From NCBI GenBank assembly GCA_016841745.1, contig JAENYO010000003.1, positions 186,001 to 250,000 on the forward strand: a stretch of DNA of 64,000 nt. The letters run 5' to 3'. Made by a program: the position numbers and the translations under genes. The DNA comes from Acetomicrobium hydrogeniformans. Its GTDB lineage: Bacteria; Synergistota; Synergistia; Synergistales; JAFGMB01. Shown piece by piece: positions 44,372 through 53,097 of this stretch (position 1 is its first letter; every line of letters begins with the position of its first letter). The notes under the pieces are model-generated. The model did not search any database, was not told the DNA's origin, and was given only the letters and a program-made list of their open reading frames with translations.

Positions 44372-45619
44372 ATGAAAGGTTATAGTACTAAGTTCAGAGT
44401 TTTTGGATTAGCGCTGATTTTTCTGATGATACTGGGGGTAGGTTCAGCCTTTGCAAAAGTTACCCTTCAATATGCTAATTGGCAGTGGCACGAATCTGGA
44501 CGTTCTGATGTGTTGCAGAGTTTTGTTGATGCTTTTGAAAAGGCAAATCCCGATATTACAATTGAAAAGGTAGCTATACCCTATTCTACTTACAACGATG
44601 CTTTAACGACTCAGTTTGAGGCTGGTGGGGGACCAGATCTCATGTTTGTTCAGGATATGGCTCTAATTCCATGGATCAACCACGGATATCTTGCTTCATT
44701 AAATGAGTTAATGGATCTGGCAAGTTTTTCCGAGTTCTTCCCGGTCCAGCAGGAAACCGCAGTAAAGGATGGTAAAACTTTTGCAGTAATTTATGAAGGA
44801 TTTCCTTACGCCGGATTGTCTTATAACAAACTTCTCTTTGAGAAAGCCGGCATTGATGTTCCAACGACCCCTGAAGAACTTCTTGAGGCCTCGGACGCAA
44901 TTTATAAGGCAACAGGAAAACCTGGTCTGATTCATCCGACCAACCTTTCTAATCCTTCATACATTATGCAGGGTGGCATGATAGTTATTGAAGGATTTGG
45001 TGGCAGGATCGTCAAAGATGGGAAATTCGCTGTTACTGAGCCGGAGTTTATTAAGGGAGTAGAATTTTTAAAGAAGATCTATAATCTGGAATCTACGCCT
45101 GCGGGAATGGAATTTGGTGTCCAGAGACAGCAGTTCCTTGCTGGTGATGCTGGTATGGTAATGGATGGCAGCTATTGGCCCTCAATTGTAAAAATGAATA
45201 ACCCTGAATTGTATGAGAACCTTGGTGTTGCCAAACTCCCCTTCCCTGATCCAGCAAGTCCCTTTGAAACCAATTGGTATGCTGTGAATAAGAACTCGAA
45301 GAACAAAGAGGCTGCAGCAAAATTTGTAGCTTTCCTGCTTAGCCCCGAGCAGGCAAATAAATGGGCAGTAATTTCCAGTATTCCAGGCCTTACTTATACT
45401 TATGAGGCAGTGGAAAAAGAATATCCCTGGTTTAAGATCTATGCTGATGTTTCTCCTCAAGGCGTAGTAAGAATGCTGCCAGGTTATGAAAGCCATACAC
45501 CTGAAATTAGACGCATGGTTGCAGATGCTATTTCTTCTGCTATGAGTGGCCAGCAGTCTTGCGAAGATGCAATGAAAAGACTTGAAAAAGATCTGCTCAA
45601 ACGTTTTGGTGATAAATAA
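44372..45619 (+). CDS. Sugar ABC importer substrate-binding protein (family 1)
   Basis: A 415-residue exported binding protein. The signal peptide is MKGYSTKFRVFGLALIFLMI with SAFA cleavage near residue 27. The mature protein has the pattern of family 1 (maltose/glycerol-3-phosphate-type) binding proteins: FEKANPDITIEKV, GGGPDLMFVQDMALIPWINHGYL, and late SPEQANKWAVISSIPGL. GTGGGAGG precedes ATG 44372. It is followed by a hairpin and then two permease genes. Together with the UgpC-like ATPase at 50220 it forms a complete sugar or sugar-acid importer. Confidence 0.9.
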   Translation: MKGYSTKFRVFGLALIFLMILGVGSAFAKVTLQYANWQWHESGRSDVLQSFVDAFEKANPDITIEKVAIPYSTYNDALTTQFEAGGGPDLMFVQDMALIPWINHGYLASLNELMDLASFSEFFPVQQETAVKDGKTFAVIYEGFPYAGLSYNKLLFEKAGIDVPTTPEELLEASDAIYKATGKPGLIHPTNLSNPSYIMQGGMIVIEGFGGRIVKDGKFAVTEPEFIKGVEFLKKIYNLESTPAGMEFGVQRQQFLAGDAGMVMDGSYWPSIVKMNNPELYENLGVAKLPFPDPASPFETNWYAVNKNSKNKEAAAKFVAFLLSPEQANKWAVISSIPGLTYTYEAVEKEYPWFKIYADVSPQGVVRMLPGYESHTPEIRRMVADAISSAMSGQQSCEDAMKRLEKDLLKRFGDK

Positions 45620-45634
45620 AAATATGTAAATAAA

Positions 45635-45674
45635 AAGAAGATCCGGGCTATCTAAAACCAGCCCGGATCTTCTT
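45635..45674 (+). terminator. Hairpin between binding protein and permeases
   Basis: Perfect 15-bp stem AAGAAGATCCGGGCT (45635-45649) with 45660-45674, 10-nt loop and no long T-run. Such hairpins after binding-protein genes usually cut down downstream transcription or protect the upstream mRNA. Confidence 0.65.
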
Positions 45675-45812
45675 AGAATTAGGTACTATGAGTTGTTTTA
45701 CCATTCGTTTATGCAATGATATTTGATTAGTAAAAGAAATTCTGGAGAAATAGGTAGGATTTCAAACGCATTACATTATCATTGGTAGATTACTCCTCTT
45801 GAGAAAATTTAA

Positions 45813-46796
45813 ATGTCCAGGAGCATGAAACCAGTAAACAAGACTATCTTTTGCGAGGGAATGACCATCAAAATGGGAATTTTTAATACTGAAATCTCCA
45901 ATTTAAAGGAAAAATTTACTAGATTCTGTAGAAACGAAGAATATGTTCCTTATCTTCTTAATCTGTTGATAGTGCTTTCTATTGTCTTATTATTTGTTTA
46001 TCCATTGATTTATGGTGTTTTAAGCAGCGTATATTCTAAAGGCGAATTCAGTGTTGCTAATTATTCCAGATTATTAACAGATAGAAATTTCTGGCATGCA
46101 CTTTGGGTTACCGTATTATATGTTTTTTTCTACACTGTAGGTATTATGTTTATCGGTTTTGTAACGGCATTGGCAATTGATGTCGGAGAAGAAAGAAAAT
46201 TACCGGGATCAAAGATCTTAAGTTCCTTTCTTACCTTACCCTATGCTATCCCTGATGTTGTGGGGTCTCTTGTCTGGCTTTGGATGATGAATCCCCGCCA
46301 TGGGATTATCAATTATTTACTCTCTTTCCTGGGAATCGAAGGCTTGAAGTGGCTAACGAGTGGGGATCTTGCGTTGATAAGTGTAGTACTGGTGGGAATA
46401 TGGCGCTTATTTCCCATGCATACTTTAATTATCCTCGCTGCTTTTAAAACTGTACCTAGATCTTTGTATGAAGCAGCTGACCTGGATGGAGCATCTACCT
46501 TACAACAGTTTTTCTACATTACATTGCCTTCTATAGCAAATATTATGAAGTTTCTGGTTTTATTAACTGTAGTGTGGAGTTTTAAGCGTTTTACCATAAT
46601 CTGGCTTCTGACAAGGGGTGGGCCTATGCATGCAACAGAAACCCTTGCGATTATGATTTATACGGAGGCATTTAAGTTCTTTGACAGAGGGTATGCCTCG
46701 GCAATAGCAGTTTCGTTATTAATAATTGTAGGGGCTGTTTCTGTGCTTTACATGAAATTCTTCAAAGAATCTGAAGCAGAAGGAGGCCTGCTTTAA
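45813..46796 (+). CDS. Sugar ABC importer permease 1 (UgpA/MalF type)
   Basis: A membrane permease of about 310-327 residues with six helices and an EAA loop EAADLDGASTLQQFFYITLPS (about residue 220). ATG 45813 has no clear ribosome-binding site; downstream in-frame ATGs at 45861 and 45873 (near GAGGGA) are alternatives, so the N-terminus is uncertain. Its stop overlaps the next gene's start by one base (TAATG), showing coupling. DNA here is among the most AT-rich of the window (16 of 60 G+C at 45961-46020). Confidence 0.87.
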   Translation: MSRSMKPVNKTIFCEGMTIKMGIFNTEISNLKEKFTRFCRNEEYVPYLLNLLIVLSIVLLFVYPLIYGVLSSVYSKGEFSVANYSRLLTDRNFWHALWVTVLYVFFYTVGIMFIGFVTALAIDVGEERKLPGSKILSSFLTLPYAIPDVVGSLVWLWMMNPRHGIINYLLSFLGIEGLKWLTSGDLALISVVLVGIWRLFPMHTLIILAAFKTVPRSLYEAADLDGASTLQQFFYITLPSIANIMKFLVLLTVVWSFKRFTIIWLLTRGGPMHATETLAIMIYTEAFKFFDRGYASAIAVSLLIIVGAVSVLYMKFFKESEAEGGLL

Positions 46797-47632
46797 TGTC
46801 TGGTAAAAGGAACGTTCACTATAGAAAAATAGGTATATACTTTATCCTTTTCTTTATGGCCATAGCTATTGTATTTCCCATTTATTGGATGTTATTAACT
46901 ACTTTCCAACCAACGAGTCAGGCTACTGCTTACCCACCTTCATTATTTTTCAAGAGTTTTAGTCTGGATAAAGTTATAGAAGTTCTTCTAGATACAAGTG
47001 TGATCAAATGGATCTTCAATTCCTTTATTGTTGCATTGGGAGTAGTAGTAGTAAATTTATTGATTTCGGTCCCAGCTGCGTATTCTATTGCCAGATATAA
47101 AATTAAATGTAATACGATTCTTTTGTTTGTGGTATTGGTAACGCAGATGATCCCTCCTGCCATAATGGTCGTTCCCTTGTTTGAAATCTTTGCTTCTGTC
47201 GGACTGAATAATAATTTATTGTCCCTGATATTAGCCGATTCAATTCTTACTTTACCTATAGGCACCTGGATATTAATTGGTTTTTTTGAAAATATACCCA
47301 CAGAAATTGAAGAAGCAGCAATTATGGATGGCGCATCAAAGATGATGCTCTTCTATAGAATAAGTTTGCCTTTAACTTATCCTGCTATGGTAACGGTGGC
47401 AATTTTAACCTTCTTTGATGCCTGGAACGAATATATGTATGCATATACTTTTATTTCTGATCAAAGTAAATGGGTTGGTACTGTAGGAGTAGCTTCATTT
47501 ATGGGGCAATTCCTGACGGATTGGCAGGCTGTAATGGCTTCTTCGTTAATCTTTTCTATTTTACCAATGTTGATATATATTTTCTTGAGAAAATATATTG
47601 TCCGAGGAGTATCAGAAGGATTTGCAAAGTAA
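46796..47632 (+). CDS. Sugar ABC importer permease 2 (UgpE/MalG type)
   Basis: A 278-residue permease with six helices and EAA loop EEAAIMDGASKMMLFYRISLPL (about residue 180). The N-terminal first helix and the FQPTSQATAYPPSLFFK periplasmic loop are typical of the MalG-like partner. It is translationally coupled to permease 1 (start overlaps its stop). Followed after 33 nt by the threonine synthase-like gene, so importer and enzyme genes probably form one transcript. Confidence 0.9.
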   Translation: MSGKRNVHYRKIGIYFILFFMAIAIVFPIYWMLLTTFQPTSQATAYPPSLFFKSFSLDKVIEVLLDTSVIKWIFNSFIVALGVVVVNLLISVPAAYSIARYKIKCNTILLFVVLVTQMIPPAIMVVPLFEIFASVGLNNNLLSLILADSILTLPIGTWILIGFFENIPTEIEEAAIMDGASKMMLFYRISLPLTYPAMVTVAILTFFDAWNEYMYAYTFISDQSKWVGTVGVASFMGQFLTDWQAVMASSLIFSILPMLIYIFLRKYIVRGVSEGFAK

Positions 47633-47665
47633 ATTCTAAGAGGAGAGCTCTTCCGGGAGGTTGAA

Positions 47666-48865
47666 ATGAAGTATCAACTTATTTGTCAAGCCTGTAATAA
47701 AATATTTTCATCTGAATCAGGACTTTATACGTGTCCTGCTTGTCAATCCAGTTTGAGAGTGGAATATGTTGATCCGCGAACAGTCTTTAATGACCACAAC
47801 CATTTACCTGGAATATGGAAGTATTTTTCAAAACTTCCTTTAGAAAGTGAATCATTCATCAGCATGGGGGAAGGTTCTACTCCTTTGCTTCATTTAGGAA
47901 ACAGAACATCTTCTACTATTGATATATGGGTAAAGAATGAATCGCTAAATCCTACTGGAACGTATAAGGATAGGCCAGCCTCTGTATCCGTATCCAAAGC
48001 AAAAGAGTTAGGGGCAAAGGGAGTAGTAGTTGCTTCCGATGGCAACGCTGCTCCTGCTGTCGCTGCGTATGCAGCTAAAGGAGATGTACCCTGCATTGTT
48101 TTAATGCCCCAAAAAACACCTGAATTGCGCTATCTCCAAGCTGCTGCTTATGGTGCAAAGATAATCCTTATTGATGGTTCAATCAATGACTGCCTTGATA
48201 TAGCTCGAGAAATTGCCAATAAAACAGGATATCACAATTGTTGTACTGCAAATACAGTTAATCCTTACCAGATCGAAGGGAACAAAACTTTATCGTTCGA
48301 AATATTAGATCAGCTTTTAGAAGTCCCTGATTGGGTAGCTGTCCCGGTGGGTGGCGGCGGTGTCTTAAGCGCTGTTGGAAAGGGTTTTCAGGAAATGAAA
48401 AAGTCAGGGAGAATTGAAAGGATCCCCAGGATACTTGCTGTTCAGGCACAGAATTGTGCTCCTTTGGTCGCAGCTTTTTCTGGTGATGGAGTGATAAGAA
48501 AACTTGAACAAGTTCAAGATACGATAGCAATAACAATAGCTTTACCTTACCCGCCAGATGGGGAAATGGCTCTCGATTATATTAAACAAAGCAATGGCCA
48601 TGCCATAGCAGTGACAGAAGAAGAGATTATGAGCAGTGTTTTCCATTTATCAGGTAAACATGGAATCCTTTCAGAACCTTCAGGCGCAGTTTCTTTTTCC
48701 GGTTTAATGAAGGCTCACGATCAAGGGATAATACAATATGGAGAAAAGTGTGTTGCTATCCTTACTGGTAGCGGTTTAAAAACCATTGAAGCATTCAAAA
48801 AAGGGTTGGAAAATGTGATTAGTGTTCCTAACGACATAGAGTCAGTTTTGACAAAATTGAACTGA
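47666..48865 (+). CDS. Threonine synthase-like PLP enzyme
   Basis: The 399-residue fold-type II PLP enzyme carries an N-terminal zinc-ribbon-like start (CQACNKIF...CPACQSS, residues 9-31), as in archaeal-type threonine synthases. The PLP Lys is in NPTGTYKDRPAS (about residue 97); SDGNAAPAVAAYAAKG and VPVGGGGVLSAVGKG are the phosphate- and ring-binding loops. CCGGGAGG precedes ATG 47666. In a catabolic island next to a sugar importer it may act as a beta/gamma-eliminase or ammonia-lyase on a hydroxyamino acid rather than make threonine (inference); no thrA/B/homoserine genes are nearby. Confidence 0.8.
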   Translation: MKYQLICQACNKIFSSESGLYTCPACQSSLRVEYVDPRTVFNDHNHLPGIWKYFSKLPLESESFISMGEGSTPLLHLGNRTSSTIDIWVKNESLNPTGTYKDRPASVSVSKAKELGAKGVVVASDGNAAPAVAAYAAKGDVPCIVLMPQKTPELRYLQAAAYGAKIILIDGSINDCLDIAREIANKTGYHNCCTANTVNPYQIEGNKTLSFEILDQLLEVPDWVAVPVGGGGVLSAVGKGFQEMKKSGRIERIPRILAVQAQNCAPLVAAFSGDGVIRKLEQVQDTIAITIALPYPPDGEMALDYIKQSNGHAIAVTEEEIMSSVFHLSGKHGILSEPSGAVSFSGLMKAHDQGIIQYGEKCVAILTGSGLKTIEAFKKGLENVISVPNDIESVLTKLN

Positions 48866-48967
48866 CTTTAATTGACTGGTCCCTAAATGGGTTTCATATC
48901 GATGTTTAAAATCCATCAGAATAGCCCCTTTGTCCGATCTTCTATTTTGGGAAGGAGTTACTTAATT

Positions 48968-50119
48968 ATGAAAGATTCCGTTGATTTTTACGAAAAACTT
49001 GGAGTAAGTAAACTGATTAACGCGGCGGGAACCTATACAGTTATTGGTGGTTCACGTATGAGTAAAAAAACGCTGGAAGCAATGGGTCTGGCAGCTAGCA
49101 ATTTTGTAGATATCCGGGATCTTCAGCGAAAAGTACATGCAAGATTGGCAGAGATAACCAGGAATGAAGGGGCATATGTTGCAACCGGAGCGGCTGCATC
49201 CCTTTATATTGCAGCAGGTGCGTGTATATCAATGAAATATGACCGTCCTTTCACTTATCTTTCAAGAGAACAAATAGAGAAAACAGAAGTAATAGTGCAA
49301 CGTTCCCATAGAAACCCTTATGATTGGGGTATTCGTCAGCTCGGAGCAAAGCTGATAGAGATTGGCTATCCGAATGTTATTCAGCCCACAAGTATTGAAG
49401 ATCTGAGATATGCAATAAATGAAAATACAGTTGCCATATTTTATGCAGCCATGCCAAACGGGGGCTGGACTGCAGACGGCGAGCTTGAAATGGATAAAAC
49501 TATCGAAATAGCACAGGAATTTAATATTCCCGTTATAGTAGATGCAGCGGCACAGCTTCCTCCAGTAGATAATCTTTGGAACTTTACCAAGGCTGGAGCT
49601 ACTGCTGTTATTTTCAGTGGTGGTAAGGATCTTCGTGGACCCCAGGCAAGTGGACTTATCGTAGGCAAAAAACATCTTATGGACAAAATTGTAGAAACCG
49701 GTTTTCCCAACTATGGTATTGGAAGGATGCTGAAGGTTGGACGTGAAGAAATGTGCGGTTTACTTGCGGCAGTAGAACAATATGTCACCATGGACCATGA
49801 AGCCAGGAGAGACAAATGTGAAAAGGAAGTACAGATGATCATTGCTGCCTTTGCAGAAGCAGAAGATATTTCTGTTATCAGATCTTTTCCTAATGAGGCA
49901 GGGCAACCTGTTCCTCAAGCTTTTCTGACTGTAAATTGTTCTCTTGATAACATTTCTCCGACCGTGCAGGAAAAATTACGCTGTGGTTCGCCTGGAGTGG
50001 CTGTCGCTCCTTTTGATGAAAGATCTTTTTTCATCAATCCTATGACATTGGATGAAGGCGAACTGGTAAAAGTCCTGGATAGATTGAAGCAAGTTTTTTC
50101 AGAACTTGGAATAAAATAA
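48968..50119 (+). CDS. SelA/DgaE-like PLP-dependent enzyme
   Basis: A 383-residue fold-type I PLP protein of the SelA-like class that includes D-glucosaminate-6-phosphate ammonia-lyase (DgaE). It opens with KLGVSKLINAAGTYTVIGGS, has VATGAAASLYIAAG, a DAAAQLPP aspartate and the PLP Lys in FSGGKDLRGPQASG (about residue 228), all shared with DgaE-type proteins. The frame reaches back to 48887, but AAGGAG 10 nt before ATG 48968 gives the normal start. DgaE releases ammonia and forms 2-keto-3-deoxygluconate-6-phosphate, which the Eda-type aldolase could cleave, so a role in amino-sugar acid use is plausible but unproven. SelA proper is longer. Confidence 0.78.
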   Translation: MKDSVDFYEKLGVSKLINAAGTYTVIGGSRMSKKTLEAMGLAASNFVDIRDLQRKVHARLAEITRNEGAYVATGAAASLYIAAGACISMKYDRPFTYLSREQIEKTEVIVQRSHRNPYDWGIRQLGAKLIEIGYPNVIQPTSIEDLRYAINENTVAIFYAAMPNGGWTADGELEMDKTIEIAQEFNIPVIVDAAAQLPPVDNLWNFTKAGATAVIFSGGKDLRGPQASGLIVGKKHLMDKIVETGFPNYGIGRMLKVGREEMCGLLAAVEQYVTMDHEARRDKCEKEVQMIIAAFAEAEDISVIRSFPNEAGQPVPQAFLTVNCSLDNISPTVQEKLRCGSPGVAVAPFDERSFFINPMTLDEGELVKVLDRLKQVFSELGIK

Positions 50120-50219
50120 AATATTTTTCACAGATGAAAATTGCTTTTTGAGGTTTCTGAAGCCAATTTCTGTGACATTATCAATTGTCAGAACTCAAGA
50201 TTTCAAGGAAGGTGTCAAT

Positions 50220-51320
50220 ATGGCCAATGTATCGCTAAAGGGTTTCTCAAAAAAGTTTAAAAATACTGTAGCGGTTGATAATCTCAATATCGAAATAGAA
50301 GATAAGGATTTTGCAGTTCTAGTAGGTCCTTCTGGATGTGGTAAGACTACTACCCTCAGAGCAATTGCAGGATTAGAACAAGCTTCTGCAGGTGAAATTT
50401 ACATAGGAGATACTCTGGTAAATGATGTCTTGCCCAAAGATAGAGATATAGCAATGGTATTTCAGAGTTATGCCCTTTATCCTCATATGACTGTTTATGA
50501 CAATATGGCTTTTGGATTAAAACTCAAAAAGCTTCCCAAGCAAGAGATAGACAATCGAGTTCAAGAAGCAGCTAAGATACTGGATATCGAACCTTTATTA
50601 CAAAGAAAACCCAAGCAACTTTCAGGCGGTCAAAGACAAAGGGTAGCAGTAGGTCGAGCTATTGTTAGAAAACCTAAAGTTTTTTTATTCGATGAACCTC
50701 TTTCAAATCTTGATGCCAAGCTAAGAGTTTCAATGAGAGCTGAAATAAGTAAGCTCCATCAAAGACTGGGTGCAACTATTGTTTATGTTACTCATGATCA
50801 GATCGAAGCAATGACCATGGCTACTAAAATCTTTGTCATGAATCATGGTAAATTACAGCAGTCAGGTCACCCCTTAGAGCTTTACAGGAACCCTTCAAAT
50901 AAGTTTGTCGCAGGATTTATTGGTTCACCCGCAATGAACTTTATGGATGGAATCCTTAAAAAGGAGAATGGACGTATCCTTTTTCAAATTGGTGATTCTA
51001 AACTAGAAGTAACAGATTCATTCCAGGATTCACTCCAGCAGTATTTAGATAAAGATGTAATATTTGGAGTTAGACCTGAAGATTTTCATATTCGACCTCT
51101 TCATGATGAAGAAACATCCTTTGCATCAATTAAGGTTCAAGTGGAGGTTATAGAGCCTCTTGGAGAAGAAAGTTATGTCCACTTCGTTCTGGGTAGTGAG
51201 GCTATGATTGCAAGAATGCGAAGTACTGAGTTCATGAAAGTAGGAGATGAAATATCTTTATATATTGATATGGCAAAGACTCATTTTTTTGATAAGAAGT
51301 CATCTCTTACTATTATGTAA
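50220..51320 (+). CDS. Sugar ABC importer ATPase (UgpC/MsmK type)
   Basis: A 366-residue ATPase. Walker A GPSGCGKTTT is near residue 37, Q-loop VFQSYALYPHMTVYDNM near 80, signature LSGGQRQRVAVGRAIV near 133, Walker B VFLFDEPLSNLDAK near 153 and switch His in VTHDQIEAMTM near 188. A regulatory TOBE/OB domain fills the rest (FGVRPEDFHI). AAGGAAGG precedes ATG 50220; the frame extends further upstream to 50148. Its place at the end of the AT-rich module, away from the permeases, suggests it belongs to the same transcript. Confidence 0.9.
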   Translation: MANVSLKGFSKKFKNTVAVDNLNIEIEDKDFAVLVGPSGCGKTTTLRAIAGLEQASAGEIYIGDTLVNDVLPKDRDIAMVFQSYALYPHMTVYDNMAFGLKLKKLPKQEIDNRVQEAAKILDIEPLLQRKPKQLSGGQRQRVAVGRAIVRKPKVFLFDEPLSNLDAKLRVSMRAEISKLHQRLGATIVYVTHDQIEAMTMATKIFVMNHGKLQQSGHPLELYRNPSNKFVAGFIGSPAMNFMDGILKKENGRILFQIGDSKLEVTDSFQDSLQQYLDKDVIFGVRPEDFHIRPLHDEETSFASIKVQVEVIEPLGEESYVHFVLGSEAMIARMRSTEFMKVGDEISLYIDMAKTHFFDKKSSLTIM

Positions 51321-51390
51321 TATTGAATAAAATTATTTAAGAACTATTCAGAGAGAATGTTCTTTAAAGATTTCGAGGAGGTTTCTTGTT

Positions 51391-51852
51391 ATGAACATAG
51401 AAAAAAAACTGGAGGAGAGGGGATACACTCTTCCGAAAGCGGCGAAACCAGTTGCAGCCTACATCCCTTTTCGTAAAACCGGTAATCTGATCTATATCTC
51501 CGGTCAGGACTGCCGGGTCAACGGAGTTTTGAAATATGAAGGCAAAGTGGGGGCAGATGTGACAGAAGAACAGGCATATGAGGCATCCAGAATCACTGCT
51601 ATCAATCTTCTTGCAATTTTAAAAAGCGCAATTGGAGATCTTGATAAGGTATCGAAAATAGTGAACCTTCATGGTTTTGTAAATAGTGCTCCCGGTTTTG
51701 TAAGGCAGCCCATGGTTATAAATGGAGCCTCGGAATTTCTGGTTGAGGTTTTTGGCGAAAAGGGAAAACATTCCAGATGTGCCCTTTCTGCCAATGAGCT
51801 TCCCTTCAATACCCCGGTTGAGATAGAGATGATAGTTGAGGTAAGGGAGTAG
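51391..51852 (+). CDS. RidA family protein
   Basis: A 153-residue RidA/YjgF-type protein (the YjgH-like branch with the insert GEKGKHSRCALSANELPFN). The conserved Arg for imine binding lies in HSRCALSANELP and IYISGQ at the N-terminus is typical. RidA enzymes hydrolyse reactive enamine/imine intermediates made by PLP enzymes, which fits the ammonia-lyase-type genes just upstream. Base composition returns to that of the flanks near here. GAGGAGG precedes ATG 51391. Confidence 0.85.
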   Translation: MNIEKKLEERGYTLPKAAKPVAAYIPFRKTGNLIYISGQDCRVNGVLKYEGKVGADVTEEQAYEASRITAINLLAILKSAIGDLDKVSKIVNLHGFVNSAPGFVRQPMVINGASEFLVEVFGEKGKHSRCALSANELPFNTPVEIEMIVEVRE

Positions 51853-52095
51853 GATCTGCAAAGAGTAATTGTGTTTTGGGCGAATAGGCCCGTTGATTTT
51901 GTAATTGCGAATAACGACCAGACTTTAAGGTTACATGCATGAAACGACTCTTGTTGATGCTGCGTGTGACCTTTTACATTTCTTACAGTCCAGTTTCATT
52001 GACCTGTTCTATGTATCATCTCCGGTTTATATGCTATTTCCCCGAAAGTGTTAAGCATGGAGGGCTTCTTCCGTTTTCCGTCACTCTGATATGAG

Positions 52096-52125
52096 TTGTA
52101 ATTACCGATATTATCCGAATATAAT
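52096..52125 (+). promoter_or_regulatory. Probable promoter of the second IclR gene
   Basis: TTGTAA at 52096-52101, an 18-nt spacer and TATAAT at 52120-52125. Transcription would start near 52132. Confidence 0.4.
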
Positions 52126-52190
52126 TTGAGATTAAATATCAATTACTCTCAATTAGATATTGTTTGACAATTATTTCTGGAGGATGTAAG

Positions 52191-52238
52191 GTTATTCTGT
52201 TTCATTTTAAGGAATCTTGTTCCATAAAACGGAATAAC
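52191..52238 (+). promoter_or_regulatory. Long inverted repeat in the leader of the second IclR gene
   Basis: GTTATTCTGTTTCAT (52191-52205) and ATAAAACGGAATAAC (52224-52238) pair over 15 positions (13 Watson-Crick plus 2 that can pair G-U or wobble) around an 18-nt loop containing GGAATCTTGTTCC. It could be an IclR operator just after the start site or a structured leader. Confidence 0.5.
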
Positions 52239-52239
52239 A

Positions 52240-53004
52240 ATGGGGGAAATGATGAAAGTTCTTAATCGGGCTGTCGTAATCCTCAATGTACTTTCTGATA
52301 AAGGGATTCCCATGGGAATAACAGAGATCTCGGAAGAAACCGTTCTTCCCAAGGCTACTACTCATAGAATTCTTGGAGCTCTCCAGGAAAACTATCTTGT
52401 TCTGCAGGATCGCCACCAGCAGTATTCTCTCGGTCCGGCCTTTCTCCGTTGGGCTTATTCGTATAACAGATCCAGGGGGCTCATAGATATAGCCCGTCCA
52501 TTCCTTCAGGAACTTTCCGAGAAAATCAGTGAAACCATCCATCTTGTGATCTACGAAAACAGAAAAGCATACTACATTTACAAGATCGAGAGTTCCCATC
52601 CCGTAGGCATGCTTTCCAGAACAGGTACGGAACTACCCCTCTACAGTACCGGTGTGGGTAGAGCTATCCTTTCTGTTCTTCCCCAGGAGGATCTGGATGA
52701 ATACCTGGAAAGGACAGATCTATTGAAAAGAACCCCTGATACGCTGATCGACAGAGAAAGACTTCGAGGGATCCTGAAGGAATTTAAGGATAAAGGCTAT
52801 TCAGAAGAGAATCAGCAGAATGAAGTGGGTATAAGGTGCGTTGGAGCTGCAATCCTGGACTCCAATCATCTCCCTACCGGTGCAATCAGTATTTCAATTC
52901 CGGCTTATCGCTTCCAGGACAAAAAAGTTGATGAATACGGCATGTTGGCGAAAAACACCGCAGAACTCATTTCCAGAACATTCGGATGGAGTAATCAGGA
53001 TTAG
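52240..53004 (+). CDS. IclR family transcriptional regulator, copy 2
   Basis: The 254-residue regulator has an N-terminal winged helix-turn-helix (about 8-65, GITEISEETVLPKATTHRILGAL) and a C-terminal IclR effector domain (about 75-250, GVGRAILSVLPQ, GYSEENQQNEVGIRCVGAAI, PTGAISISIP). It is clearly related to copy 1 (40540) but distinct. Three in-frame ATGs at 52240, 52249 and 52252 are possible starts; GGGGGAA favours 52249 or 52252. It precedes a PfkB kinase, the TTT importer, two DHDPS-family genes and a DgoK-type kinase, which it probably controls. Confidence 0.88.
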   Translation: MGEMMKVLNRAVVILNVLSDKGIPMGITEISEETVLPKATTHRILGALQENYLVLQDRHQQYSLGPAFLRWAYSYNRSRGLIDIARPFLQELSEKISETIHLVIYENRKAYYIYKIESSHPVGMLSRTGTELPLYSTGVGRAILSVLPQEDLDEYLERTDLLKRTPDTLIDRERLRGILKEFKDKGYSEENQQNEVGIRCVGAAILDSNHLPTGAISISIPAYRFQDKKVDEYGMLAKNTAELISRTFGWSNQD

Positions 53005-53097
53005 TATATCTGTTGAAATAAAACAGGATCTTCTGCCTGTGAGAAAGATAATCGTAAAACCATCATCGGTGATCATATATTCAGGGAAGGTGTTTTT

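Larger units (their letters stand above)
51853..52239. other. Regulatory non-coding stretch before the second IclR gene
   Basis: No gene. A likely promoter (52096-52125) and a 15-bp inverted repeat (52191-52238) occupy its second half. The first half (51853-52080) shows nothing recognisable. Confidence 0.4.

Noticed and set aside
47666-48865. Taking the threonine synthase-like gene as part of threonine biosynthesis
   Set aside because: No homoserine dehydrogenase or kinase nearby, and the setting is an importer-led catabolic module; family name kept, pathway not assumed.
44372-51320. Reading the sugar ABC module as a maltose importer for the glucan block
   Set aside because: No MalE-specific features; it lies far from the GH13 genes, among KDG and PLP enzymes, and differs in base composition.
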